From Halobacteriovorax sp. (lineage in GTDB: Bacteria; Bdellovibrionota; Bacteriovoracia; Bacteriovoracales; Bacteriovoracaceae), in assembly GCA_002686115.1 (NCBI GenBank), contig NZAF01000094.1, positions 1 to 7,037 on the forward strand: a stretch of 7,037 nucleotides of DNA, written 5' to 3'. Every line of letters starts with the position of its first letter. The first letter of the stretch is position 1. Shown here piece after piece: positions 1-7,016 of this stretch. A model generated the notes under the pieces. The model was not told where the DNA came from. It ran no database searches and saw only the letters and a program-made list of their open reading frames with translations. A program made the translations under genes and the position numbers.

Positions 1-1
1 A

Positions 2-484
2 AAGGAAATTCTTGCTGGGCACTTCTATCAAAAAGATGTTGAGAAAAAAGCTTATCAATTGTCTGTTGAAAATGCTTCGGGCAGAGAAATTCCAGCTCAA
101 AATCTTCATGACTTTTTATCTGATAAAAGATCAAAAAATCTTAATAAGACATCATGTCCATCGGGGATATTTGCATCAAATCTTAAAGAAATTTTGCCAA
201 AAACAGTTGTTGAGGGTCTTACCAATGGTCTCTCTAGTTTTGATCAAAAGCTTGGAGGATTCGTAAGTGAGAAGGCGCTACTTCTTGCTCCTGAAACGAG
301 AACATCTTCTCCTGTTACGATTATTAGGGACCGAGAAAAGCTTGAGTCAATTAGTCACGAAGGTCTCTATCCATGTGGTGAAGGTGCTGGATATGCTGGT
401 GGAATTACATCTGCAGCTGTTGATGGCGTTAAAGTTGCCATGGAGATATTAAAAAAAGAAAGACCAGATCACGATTTCTCTTAA
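2..484 (+). CDS. FAD-dependent dehydrogenase (COG2509-like), C-terminal part, truncated at window start
   Basis: The open frame runs from the first bases of the window to a TAA at 482-484, giving about 160 residues with no start codon; the first in-frame start-like codon (TTG at 59) lies inside conserved sequence and is not a real start. Two stretches are diagnostic: ETRTSSPV (about nt 293-316) and GLYPCGEGAGYAGG (about nt 362-403), followed by the SAAVDG helix. These form the C-terminal FAD-contacting part of the widespread 'uncharacterised FAD-dependent dehydrogenase / NAD(FAD)-utilising dehydrogenase' family, whose members are usually 450-550 residues long, so roughly the last third is present. 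The family is predicted to be cytosolic and its substrate is not established. The protein ends shortly after the helix with a charged KKERPDHDFS tail. It lies 39 bp upstream of the histidine kinase on the same strand, but I see no functional link. Family assignment is fairly secure; function is unknown. Confidence 0.87.
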   Translation, partial: KEILAGHFYQKDVEKKAYQLSVENASGREIPAQNLHDFLSDKRSKNLNKTSCPSGIFASNLKEILPKTVVEGLTNGLSSFDQKLGGFVSEKALLLAPETRTSSPVTIIRDREKLESISHEGLYPCGEGAGYAGGITSAAVDGVKVAMEILKKERPDHDFS

Positions 485-512
485 AGGCTCTAAGTCATTG
501 ATAAATTATGCC

Positions 513-518
513 GATAAT
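513..518 (+). promoter_or_regulatory. Possible -10 element (GATAAT) immediately before the kinase start
   Basis: GATAAT matches TATAAT at 5 of 6 positions and sits 5 nt before the ATG at 524. No convincing -35 box lies 16-18 nt upstream (CTAAGT at 490-495 for a 17-nt spacer). If used, transcription would begin at about the start codon, giving a leaderless or nearly leaderless mRNA, which would fit the absence of a Shine-Dalgarno. In AT-rich DNA such a hexamer also arises by chance, so this is weak. Confidence 0.25.
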
Positions 519-523
519 ATTTC

Positions 524-3115
524 ATGATTTCAAATTTGTTGGTAGCATTTTGGTATATACTGCTATCTTATATTACTGATCAGTTTTTAGAACTTAAAGA
601 GATCTTTACATCTTTATTCTGGCCTTCTATAGGTGTTGCCTATTATTTTTACTTAAAAGAAAAGAAACAGGTTTTTCCTGGAATCTTTATTGGATCATTA
701 ACACAAGGTTTATTTTTAGATTTTAATTATTTTTCCGACCATTATTTTCTTCTGTATTTTCACTTCCTTTATGCTCTAAGTTTAATTCTTATCTTTCATT
801 ATATGACAAAAATTATTTTAAAAGAGAAAGCTCATTTTGATATCAAAGAGATATATGAAAACTTTTTTTCAAAAGTTAATTTTCTTCTTTATCCATTAAT
901 TTGTTTATTATTATCTATCTTAGCTTCATTTTTATTAATGCTTTTTAATGTTATTAATAGTTCAGAATACGGTATTACATTCTATAAGTGGTTTATTGGT
1001 AACTATGCTGGTCTGGTACTTTTAACTCCTTTTTGTATCTATCATAAGGGAGCTTTAGTTTCTAAGAAAAATAGAAATATTATTCTTTGTGTTGTCCTTG
1101 CAATCTTGTTTAAATTAAGTGGGTTTTACTACATCACTTATAGTGAAAATAAGGCCCTCGATGATCAGAATAAACTACGATCTTTATCAATCTTTGAAAG
1201 TTATCAAATTAAATTTACAAAGCTTGAAGCCATTCTTGAATCTTATAATGGATATTTTTCAAGCTCTAATTTTATAAGTAGTGATGAATATTTATCTTTT
1301 TCAAGATCAGTATATAATACTCACTTAGACATTAAATCCATTGAGTGGATTTCTATTATCTACAATCAAAATCAAGAAGAACTTTATAATAAAGAAATAG
1401 AAGCGTTTAATAAAAAAATTGATAATCCGCTTAAGGGGTACCCATTTTATGCTTATACTTATTCATATCCTTTAGATGCTAATTTTCACAGAATTGGTAA
1501 GAAATTAACTCATGACAAGCCGACTTATGAGCTTATTAATAAAGCCTACAAAGTTGACTATCCAGTGTTTGGAAGTATTAATTCAATTAAGGACCATGAT
1601 ACTTATGGTTATGCAGTTTCTGTAAGAAAATCAGATAAAATTATTGGTGTTTTATTACTAAGTTTTAGTTTCATTGAAAATTTTAATACAAAACTACACT
1701 ATGGCCTTGACCAGAGAGTATTTATTGATAATAAATTGATAGATCATATAAGTAGTGATCTAGAAGATGAACTTGTCAAAAAATCTTTTAAATTTGAGTT
1801 TCTTCACGGTGATCGAATGTGGCGTTTTGAATTTTTATATCCACATTCTACTTATTCAAAGTATCGCGGTAAGGCGAATGTTTTTACTTATACAATTCTT
1901 TTTTTCTTTTTTTCTGCACTGTTAACCCTAATCTTTTTTATGCTAGGAACTAAGGATAGGATTGAGAAAGAGGTAGATAGTAAAACAAGAAAATTAAAAG
2001 AAGTAAATGACGAGCTACTTTCAATTAGTGATCATAAAACTAAGTTTTTGGCGAATATGAGTCATGAAATTCGCACACCACTCAACGGCATTCTAGCAAC
2101 AAGTCAAATATTAAGAAGTGAACTTAAAGATAAGAGTTATGATGATAAGTTAGAAGTTATTCACTCTTCAGCAGAACTTCTTTTGATGATTGTAAATGAT
2201 ATTTTAGACCTTACAAAAATAGAGAGCAATCAGATTCAATTAGAAAGCAGAAGTTTTGACCTTTTTAAACTTGTAGATGATGTGATCACTTCATTAAAGA
2301 GTCTCAGTGAGAAAAGAGGAATTTCATTTGAAGTTATCAAGGATCCTGATATGCCTAGGTTTTTTATGGGCGATGTGACTCGAATCATGCAGATCCTGTT
2401 AAACTTAGTCAATAATGCTGTTAAGTTTAGCCATAGTGAAGGTGTTGTTGCTGTAAATCTAGCATATCTTGATGGGCGTGTTCTGATAAACGTCGAAGAT
2501 AATGGGATTGGTATAGATCCTAACAAAAGAGATAAGATCTTTATGCCTTTCACTCAAGCTGACCTATCTACAACTAGAAAATATGGAGGGACTGGTCTAG
2601 GACTTAACATTTCTAAGAAACTTGTTGAACTTATGGGTGGTACTATTAATTTTTCAAGTGTTTTAGGGAAAGGGACAAAGTTTACAATTTATCTACCTCT
2701 AAATATTGGTCAAGAACAGAAGGATGAAGAAAATATTGAATCTTCACTTTTTCCAATCGACTCATTAGAGATACTTCTTGTTGAAGATAATCCTATTAAT
2801 CAAAAAGTATTCGAAATGATAGCCGAGAAATTAAGTTTTAACTTTGATTATGCTCAAAATGGTCTTGAAGCTGTTAATATGCACCGTACAAAGTCATATG
2901 ACGTCATTTTTATGGATGTTCAAATGCCTGTTATGGATGGACTAAGTGCGACAGAAGAAATTAGAAAATATGATCAAAACGTGCATATTATTGGCCTTTC
3001 CGCTAATGCATTTAAAGAGGATATTGAAGTAGGACGTAAGGCCGGGATGAATCAATATATATCAAAGCCTGTTACGATTGAAAAAATTCAAAAAGTATTC
3101 AATGATTTGGTATAG
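524..3115 (+). CDS. Membrane hybrid sensor histidine kinase (MASE1-like, CHASE-like, HisKA, HATPase_c, REC)
   Basis: An 863-residue inner-membrane hybrid kinase. Residues 1-205 are very hydrophobic with about seven TM segments and carry the MASE1-like FWPSIGVA...FPGIFIGSL pattern (about 32-58). Residues 220-425 are a soluble, presumably periplasmic region with CHASE features: SIEWISIIYN (272-281), a Tyr/Pro-rich centre, and YGYAVSVRKSDKIIGVL (361-377). A further TM (about 453-474) leads to a charged coiled coil (478-505). HisKA has the phosphoacceptor His514 in NMSHEIRTPLNG. HATPase_c has the N box around N627/N630/N631, G1 DNGIGI (659-664), the F box near FMPF (673-676) and G2 GGTGLGL (688-694). 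The receiver (about 748-863) has E754/D755, phosphoacceptor D798 in FMDVQMP, S826 and K848. All catalytic residues are intact. Phosphate should pass from H514 to D798 and then probably to an Hpt protein not encoded here. The start is forced: an in-frame stop lies at 515-517 and the MASE1 signature begins soon after M1. No Shine-Dalgarno precedes it. The ligand and output are unknown. Confidence 0.96.
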   Translation: MISNLLVAFWYILLSYITDQFLELKEIFTSLFWPSIGVAYYFYLKEKKQVFPGIFIGSLTQGLFLDFNYFSDHYFLLYFHFLYALSLILIFHYMTKIILKEKAHFDIKEIYENFFSKVNFLLYPLICLLLSILASFLLMLFNVINSSEYGITFYKWFIGNYAGLVLLTPFCIYHKGALVSKKNRNIILCVVLAILFKLSGFYYITYSENKALDDQNKLRSLSIFESYQIKFTKLEAILESYNGYFSSSNFISSDEYLSFSRSVYNTHLDIKSIEWISIIYNQNQEELYNKEIEAFNKKIDNPLKGYPFYAYTYSYPLDANFHRIGKKLTHDKPTYELINKAYKVDYPVFGSINSIKDHDTYGYAVSVRKSDKIIGVLLLSFSFIENFNTKLHYGLDQRVFIDNKLIDHISSDLEDELVKKSFKFEFLHGDRMWRFEFLYPHSTYSKYRGKANVFTYTILFFFFSALLTLIFFMLGTKDRIEKEVDSKTRKLKEVNDELLSISDHKTKFLANMSHEIRTPLNGILATSQILRSELKDKSYDDKLEVIHSSAELLLMIVNDILDLTKIESNQIQLESRSFDLFKLVDDVITSLKSLSEKRGISFEVIKDPDMPRFFMGDVTRIMQILLNLVNNAVKFSHSEGVVAVNLAYLDGRVLINVEDNGIGIDPNKRDKIFMPFTQADLSTTRKYGGTGLGLNISKKLVELMGGTINFSSVLGKGTKFTIYLPLNIGQEQKDEENIESSLFPIDSLEILLVEDNPINQKVFEMIAEKLSFNFDYAQNGLEAVNMHRTKSYDVIFMDVQMPVMDGLSATEEIRKYDQNVHIIGLSANAFKEDIEVGRKAGMNQYISKPVTIEKIQKVFNDLV

Positions 3116-3140
3116 CGCATAAATCAAAAATATAAGTTCT

Positions 3141-3193
3141 AGAAGACTTCTTGGTGACTAAGAAGACTAATTTCGTTATGATGTCGACTTCTT
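3141..3193 (+). repeat. Cluster of AGAAG/CTTCT motifs around the candidate promoter
   Basis: Within 53 bp the pentamer AGAAG or its complement CTTCT occurs four times: 3141-3145, 3147-3151, 3161-3165 and 3188-3192. The first two form the near-palindrome AGAAGACTTCT (3141-3151). AGAAGACT is directly repeated at 3141-3148 and 3161-3168, 20 bp start to start, about two helical turns. GACTTCTT occurs at 3145-3152 and 3186-3193. The copies flank and overlap the candidate -35 box, as operator sites would. No specific regulator is recognised; chance recurrence in AT-rich DNA is possible. Confidence 0.4.
3154..3182 (+). promoter_or_regulatory. Candidate sigma70-type promoter for the 3209-7037 gene run
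   Basis: A -35-like GTGACT (3154-3159; 4 of 6 to TTGACA) and a -10-like TATGAT (3177-3182; 5 of 6 to TATAAT) are separated by exactly 17 nt. The predicted start near 3189 would give a leader of about 20 nt containing the AAGGAG site before the ATG at 3209. It lies in the only sizeable gap between genes, where the downstream unit needs a promoter. The match is good for position and spacing and moderate for sequence. Confidence 0.45.
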
Positions 3194-3197
3194 TTAT

Positions 3198-3203
3198 AAG
3201 GAG
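3198..3203 (+). promoter_or_regulatory. Ribosome binding site AAGGAG for the secreted-protein gene
   Basis: AAGGAG lies 5 nt before the ATG at 3209, an almost consensus Shine-Dalgarno. It fixes the start, so that the encoded protein begins directly with its signal peptide. Confidence 0.85.
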
Positions 3204-3208
3204 TTTTT

Positions 3209-4387
3209 ATGCGCTTAGTTACAATTATATTGTTCAATCTATTCTTTTGTTTTTCTAGTTTTAGTTCAAAGCTCATATCTGAAAAATTAGTGGCGGCGAA
3301 TTCATATTACAACGTAAATCTGCCTCCATTTTCTTATTTCACTGACAGCTCTCCAAAAGTTGACCATAGTGGTAATATTGTTTTTGATTTTTATACTATT
3401 GATTCTGGATCCGTTGTTCATGGAATTCTTTATTTTGAAGAAAGTCTTAATAAGACTAGACCGCTTGTGCTTATTGATAATTCTGAAATAATTAATCACG
3501 TATCTTTTAGTAAAAAGTCAGATATGCAAAGTTCAAGTGATGAGATTATCTTTGCTACTCATGATGGTGGAGCATTCAAAGGTCTTTATCGGCAAACCAT
3601 AGATTCTACTAGAAACAATTATAGTAAAATAACTTTACCAAAAGATGATTATCTGGCTATTTCTACCTCTAGTTTTTTTGATGATCACAGCGCTGTTAGG
3701 TTAAATGACTCTAAAAAAAGAAAACTTATCTTAATAAATGATCAAGGATTTAAGACAATCGCGAAAGAGGGCGAGGATGGTGTTAATTTTATACATTCAC
3801 CTAAACTTGAAGGAAATTATATTCTCTATAAGCTTCGTTATGGACAAAGAGGTTCATACTCTTCAGACGATAAGGAAAGACTCATCCTATCAAATACTTC
3901 TAATTTAAACAGTACTGTGATTCTAAGTAATGATGGTGAGTTTGATCGACTTGAAAATATGTACAATGTTAATAAAAAAGGAAACGTTGTAGCTTTTGTA
4001 AGAAAGAATCAACAGAATTTTATTGTTGCAAATTTAAATGGGAAAATGAAAGTCGTTCTTGATCTTAAAAATAATCCTTTAATTGGAAGAGTTGATTTAT
4101 TTACTCCTGCTATTAATGAGAAGGGGCATATTCTTATTAGGGGATATGATAGAAATGGTAATGCTGGTCTTTTTCTTTACAAGGATAATAAGTGGAGTGA
4201 ACTTATCAAAGAGGGACATGAGTTAACTCATCAAAATACTGTCTACAAATTATCAAAGTCTTCAACAGGACAAATGATTAAAGGTTCGGTAGATTTTAAT
4301 AATAATGGAAATGTAGTGTTTAATACTTTTTTAAGTGTTGATGAAACTATTTTAGAAGGGATTGTTACGCTTACTTATAGTGAGTAG
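3209..4387 (+). CDS. Unrecognised secreted protein with degenerate beta-propeller-like repeats
   Basis: A 392-residue protein I do not recognise as a named family. It starts with a type I signal peptide: Arg2, a hydrophobic core VTIILFNLFFCF, then a Ser-rich SSFSS with likely cleavage near residue 20. Cys14 is not preceded by a small residue, so a lipoprotein is unlikely. No other TM is seen, so it should be periplasmic or exported. The rest looks all-beta, with recurring units of the type N-x-x-G-N/H-V/I-V/L-F followed some 12-20 residues later by a G-I/L strand: HSGNIVFDF (53-61), KKGNVVAFV (256-264), EKGHILIRG (304-312) and NNGNVVFNT (365-373). Such 'GxVxF ... GlfxyxdG' blades occur in beta-propeller-like secreted proteins, so a propeller is an inference. 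No catalytic motif is visible. It is preceded by AAGGAG and a candidate promoter, and ends 10 bp before the CrtI-like gene, suggesting co-transcription with it. Its role could be binding or envelope-related; this is a guess. Confidence 0.85.
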   Translation: MRLVTIILFNLFFCFSSFSSKLISEKLVAANSYYNVNLPPFSYFTDSSPKVDHSGNIVFDFYTIDSGSVVHGILYFEESLNKTRPLVLIDNSEIINHVSFSKKSDMQSSSDEIIFATHDGGAFKGLYRQTIDSTRNNYSKITLPKDDYLAISTSSFFDDHSAVRLNDSKKRKLILINDQGFKTIAKEGEDGVNFIHSPKLEGNYILYKLRYGQRGSYSSDDKERLILSNTSNLNSTVILSNDGEFDRLENMYNVNKKGNVVAFVRKNQQNFIVANLNGKMKVVLDLKNNPLIGRVDLFTPAINEKGHILIRGYDRNGNAGLFLYKDNKWSELIKEGHELTHQNTVYKLSKSSTGQMIKGSVDFNNNGNVVFNTFLSVDETILEGIVTLTYSE

Positions 4388-4397
4388 GGATATATAA

Positions 4398-5864
4398 ATG
4401 TTACTGAAGAAAAAAGATAAAATTTCAAAAACGTATGATGTTATTGTTATTGGCTCTGGCTTAGCTGGTTTGACTGCTGCTAATAAACTAGCAAAAGACG
4501 GTCGTTCCGTTTTATTACTTGAGGCCCATAATAAATTAGGTGGCTTTGCTACGTGGTTTAGAAGAAATGCGAATGAAGGAGAGAAGCATATTTTTGATAT
4601 CTCTCTTCATGGATTTCCTGCAGGAATGATTAAAACTTGTAGACGTTATTGGAATAAAGACATTGCAGATCAAATAGAGAGAGTTGATAAAATCAGATTT
4701 ATGAATCCTCAGTTTAGTATTGATACAGACTTCACGAAAGAAGATTATATCAATATCTTAGTCGAAAAATTTAACTTATCTAGGGATGAAGTTGTTAATT
4801 TCTTTTCTGAACTTAGAGATATGAATTTCTATGATGATAAGAATATGACGAACGCGGATCTGTTTAATAAATATTTTCCAAATAGAAATGATGTTGTTAG
4901 ATTTCTTCTCGAACCTATCGCCTATGCAAACGGATCAACTCTTGAAGATGAAGCAATTACTTTTGGAATTGTATTTTCTAACTTCATGAATAAAGGTGCT
5001 TATATCTTTAGAGGTGGCACAGATAAACTTATTGGAATGATGAAGGATGAGCTTGTTAGCAATGGTGTTGATATTAAATTACATACATATGTTGATGAGG
5101 TTGTTGTAGAAGAAGGTAGAGTAAAAGGAGTTAAAGTAGGCGAGGACTTTATAAGCTCTTCTTCTGTTATTTCTAACTCATCTCTCTATAACACTATTTT
5201 TAAAATGGTCGACAAGGATCATTTTTCTCCTGACTTTATAGAGAAAGCGAAGAAGGTACGTGTTAATACATCAAGCTGTCAGGTTTTCATGGGTCTTAAA
5301 GATGGAGAAGAATTACCTGATATTGGTGAGTTGATCTTCTATAGTGATTCTGAAAAATTTGATACTGACTTGCTTCTTTCGCCTAAGGCGCATTCACAAA
5401 CATTTTCAATTTATTATCCTTCTATGCGACCACATCTTCCTCAGAAATATGCCGTAGTGTCTTCAATGAATGCACGCTATGAAGATTGGAAGGACTTAAG
5501 CAAAGAGGAATACGAAAAAAGAAAGCAATACCTTATTGATAATGCCATTAATACATTTGAAAAAATCGTTCCTGGTTTTAAAGATAAAGTAGAGCATGTA
5601 AATTGTTCAACTCCATTAACGATTGAAAAATATACTCATCATCACTTTGGTTCTAGCTTTGGAACAAAGTTTGAGGGACTTGAAGTATCAAAAGAATTGT
5701 CTGACCAAATTAAAGGCTTTTTTCATAGTGGTTCTGTTGGAATTATTATGTCCGGCTGGCTTGGTGCCGCCAATTATGGAGTCATACAGGCCCATGATCT
5801 AAACACTTACTTGGATAATGTTTCCGAGTCTGTTAACAAAAATGAAGAGGTTAGTTATGTTTAA
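4398..5864 (+). CDS. CrtI/phytoene-desaturase-family FAD-dependent oxidoreductase
   Basis: A 488-residue flavoprotein, normal length for the COG1233 group (phytoene desaturases, carotenoid isomerases, retinol saturase-like enzymes). The N-terminal Rossmann fold has GSGLAG (19-24), the ribose-binding acidic residue E42 and LGG (47-49). FDISLHGF (66-73) matches the family's 'f-D-x-G-x-H' segment. FRGGTDKL (204-211) and VKGVKVGEDF then VISNSSL (257-263) match the second FAD-binding half. The C-terminal part has TPLTIEKYT (405-413) and the closing FHSGSVGIIMSGWLGAA (442-458) signature. No signal peptide or TM segment is seen; family members often sit at the membrane surface. The family carries out desaturation, isomerisation or saturation of polyene and isoprenoid chains. 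No phytoene synthase or other carotenoid gene is present, and the immediate neighbours are FAS-type enzymes, so an acyl-chain substrate is plausible but inferred. It has a GGGA-type ribosome site (about 4387-4390) 7 nt before the ATG and overlaps the next gene by 8 bp. Confidence 0.92.
   Translation: MLLKKKDKISKTYDVIVIGSGLAGLTAANKLAKDGRSVLLLEAHNKLGGFATWFRRNANEGEKHIFDISLHGFPAGMIKTCRRYWNKDIADQIERVDKIRFMNPQFSIDTDFTKEDYINILVEKFNLSRDEVVNFFSELRDMNFYDDKNMTNADLFNKYFPNRNDVVRFLLEPIAYANGSTLEDEAITFGIVFSNFMNKGAYIFRGGTDKLIGMMKDELVSNGVDIKLHTYVDEVVVEEGRVKGVKVGEDFISSSSVISNSSLYNTIFKMVDKDHFSPDFIEKAKKVRVNTSSCQVFMGLKDGEELPDIGELIFYSDSEKFDTDLLLSPKAHSQTFSIYYPSMRPHLPQKYAVVSSMNARYEDWKDLSKEEYEKRKQYLIDNAINTFEKIVPGFKDKVEHVNCSTPLTIEKYTHHHFGSSFGTKFEGLEVSKELSDQIKGFFHSGSVGIIMSGWLGAANYGVIQAHDLNTYLDNVSESVNKNEEVSYV
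5844..5850 (+). promoter_or_regulatory. Ribosome binding site GAAGAGG that decides the ketoreductase start
   Basis: GAAGAGG, inside the end of the CrtI-like gene, lies 6 nt before the ATG at 5857. The longer in-frame starts at 5818 and 5842 have no comparable site and would add 13 or 5 residues ahead of the conserved N-terminus, so 5857 is preferred. Confidence 0.8.
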
Positions 5865-6597
5865 TTTTAATAATCAAGTTGCTATCGTTACAGGTGGTAC
5901 AAGAGGGATAGGTAAAGGGATTACAGAGGCCTATATTGAAAATGGGGCCAAAGTTATTGCAACTTATACTTCAAACGATAAAGCTGCCCTTGAGTTTAAA
6001 GAAAGTTTAGGTGAAAAGGGAAGTCAGCTTATCTTAAAAAAATTTGATGTTTCAGATCATATTGCAGTTGAAAAATTCTGGGATGAGATTGCGTCGGAAG
6101 TTGAAAAAGTTGATATATTAGTTAACAATTCTGGAATTAGAAGAGATGGCCTATCTCCAGTTATGCCTGAAGAAGATTGGACTAGAGTTATTGATGTTAA
6201 CTTAAGTGGAACGTTTTATATGACTAAAAGAGCTGTTTCACATTTTATGAAAAATAGATATGGACGAATTATTAATATGTCCTCTATTGGTGGGAAATTA
6301 GGTCTTCCTGGTCAAGCTAATTATGCTGCAAGTAAGGCCGGTCAAATTGCTATGTCTAAATCAATTTCAAAAGAAGTTGCGAAAAAAGGAATAACAATTA
6401 ATAACGTGTGTCCGGGATTTATTGAAACGGAATTAATTTCTGATTTACCAGCGGAGCAGGTTAAAGAATATAAAAAACAGGTGCCAATGAAGCGCTTTGG
6501 GAAAGTAGAAGACGTTGCAAATGCTGTTCTTTTCCTTTCAAGCGATAAAGCATCATATATAACAGGGACGACTCTCGATATTTCTGGAGGTCTGTAA
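5857..6597 (+). CDS. fabG: 3-oxoacyl-ACP reductase (FabG-type short-chain dehydrogenase)
   Basis: With the start at 5857 the protein has 246 residues, the typical FabG length, and begins directly with the first beta strand. It is a classical cytosolic SDR: cofactor loop TGGTRGIG (12-19), DVS (64-66), NNSG (90-93, family usually NNAG), catalytic N115, S143, Y156 and K160 in YAASK, then PGFIETEL (186-193), and the C-terminal GTTLDISGGL expected of FabG. It should reduce 3-oxoacyl thioesters to (3R)-hydroxyacyl thioesters with NADPH. NSGIRRDGL (91-99) resembles the FabG NAGITRDxL segment, which supports FabG over other SDRs, although SDR substrate specificity cannot be proven from motifs. Its start overlaps the CrtI-like gene by 8 bp and its stop overlaps the dehydratase start by one base (TAATG), so translation is probably coupled. 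Its place next to a CrtI-like enzyme suggests a pathway-specific paralogue rather than the housekeeping copy. Confidence 0.93.
   Translation: MFNFNNQVAIVTGGTRGIGKGITEAYIENGAKVIATYTSNDKAALEFKESLGEKGSQLILKKFDVSDHIAVEKFWDEIASEVEKVDILVNNSGIRRDGLSPVMPEEDWTRVIDVNLSGTFYMTKRAVSHFMKNRYGRIINMSSIGGKLGLPGQANYAASKAGQIAMSKSISKEVAKKGITINNVCPGFIETELISDLPAEQVKEYKKQVPMKRFGKVEDVANAVLFLSSDKASYITGTTLDISGGL
6586..6590 (+). promoter_or_regulatory. Ribosome binding site GGAGG for the dehydratase
   Basis: GGAGG sits within the last codons of the ketoreductase, 6 nt before the ATG at 6597. It confirms the TAATG stop-start junction and independent ribosome loading on the dehydratase gene. Confidence 0.85.
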
Positions 6598-7007
6598 TGA
6601 GTGAGGTTAAAGATCTTATTCCTCAAAGAGATCCATTTCTCTTTGTTAATAAAGTTGTCGAAAAAGATTCAGATTCAATCACTACTTCTTATAAAGTAAC
6701 GGGTGAGGAAGATTTCTTTAAAGGACACTTTCCTGGAAATCCTATAATGCCCGGAGTTCTATTACAAGAAGCACTTTTTCAATCAGGTGCATGTCTTATG
6801 GCGTCGGGTGCGTCCAGTGGACTTGGTGTTGTTACTAAAGTCTCAAATGCTCGTTTTAAAAGTCTTGTAAGACCTGGTGATGAGTTAATTATGAAGGTTA
6901 ATATTGTTGAGCAACTAGATAATGCTTTTTACTTTAAAGGCCGAACTCAAGTCGAGGGAAAAACAGTATGTGCCCTAGAGTTTACTTGTGCAAAAATTGA
7001 TTCATAA
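6597..7007 (+). CDS. fabZ: 3-hydroxyacyl-ACP dehydratase, FabZ-type hotdog protein
   Basis: A 136-residue single-hotdog dehydratase, slightly shorter than typical FabZ (about 140-150). It starts with the FabZ-like LIPQRDPFLFVNKV (7-20; FabZ has LLPHRYPFLLVDRV). The central helix carries GHFPGNPIMPGVLLQEA (43-59), with catalytic His44 and Glu58 separated by 14 residues as in known FabZ enzymes, followed by the Q-S-G-A segment. Downstream, NARFKSLVRPGDEL (84-97) is the conserved 'a-rFr-pV-PGD-l' strand-turn. It should dehydrate 3-hydroxyacyl-ACP to trans-2-enoyl-ACP in the cytosol, directly after the neighbouring ketoreductase. FabZ and related dehydratases in polyene clusters cannot be separated with certainty by motif alone, and the absence of lpx genes next to it argues for a dedicated paralogue rather than the housekeeping copy. 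It has a strong GGAGG ribosome site and its stop is 9 bp from the next start. Confidence 0.94.
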   Translation: MSEVKDLIPQRDPFLFVNKVVEKDSDSITTSYKVTGEEDFFKGHFPGNPIMPGVLLQEALFQSGACLMASGASSGLGVVTKVSNARFKSLVRPGDELIMKVNIVEQLDNAFYFKGRTQVEGKTVCALEFTCAKIDS

Positions 7008-7016
7008 AGGTTAATT

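Noticed and set aside
1897..1914. Long T-rich tract that could look like a terminator tail
   Set aside because: It encodes the Phe-rich TM segment of the kinase (about residues 459-463) in an intact frame and no GC stem precedes it.
2236..2553. Minus-strand open frame inside the kinase
   Set aside because: It lies wholly across the conserved HATPase_c coding region and its product has no recognisable family; it is a shadow of the real gene.
3147..3165. CTTCTT / AAGAAG inverted repeat with a 7-nt loop as a rho-independent terminator of the kinase gene
   Set aside because: The stem is only 6 bp, mostly A-T, and is followed by ACTAATTTCG rather than a T run; it fits better as part of the repeated promoter-region motif.
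3209..3268. Lipoprotein signal (Cys14) in the secreted protein
   Set aside because: The residues before Cys14 are L-F-F, lacking the small residue at -1 required by a lipobox; a type I signal peptide fits better.
3302..3499. Minus-strand open frame within the secreted-protein gene
   Set aside because: Short, antisense, low-complexity and AT-driven; nothing supports it as a gene.
5818..5856. Longer N-terminus for the ketoreductase, starting at 5818
   Set aside because: The extra 13 residues are not part of the FabG fold, lie inside the CrtI-like gene, and lack a ribosome site, whereas 5857 has GAAGAGG at 6-nt spacing.
6342..6626. Minus-strand open frame over the ketoreductase end
   Set aside because: It is antisense to conserved FabG sequence, has no ribosome site and no recognisable product.
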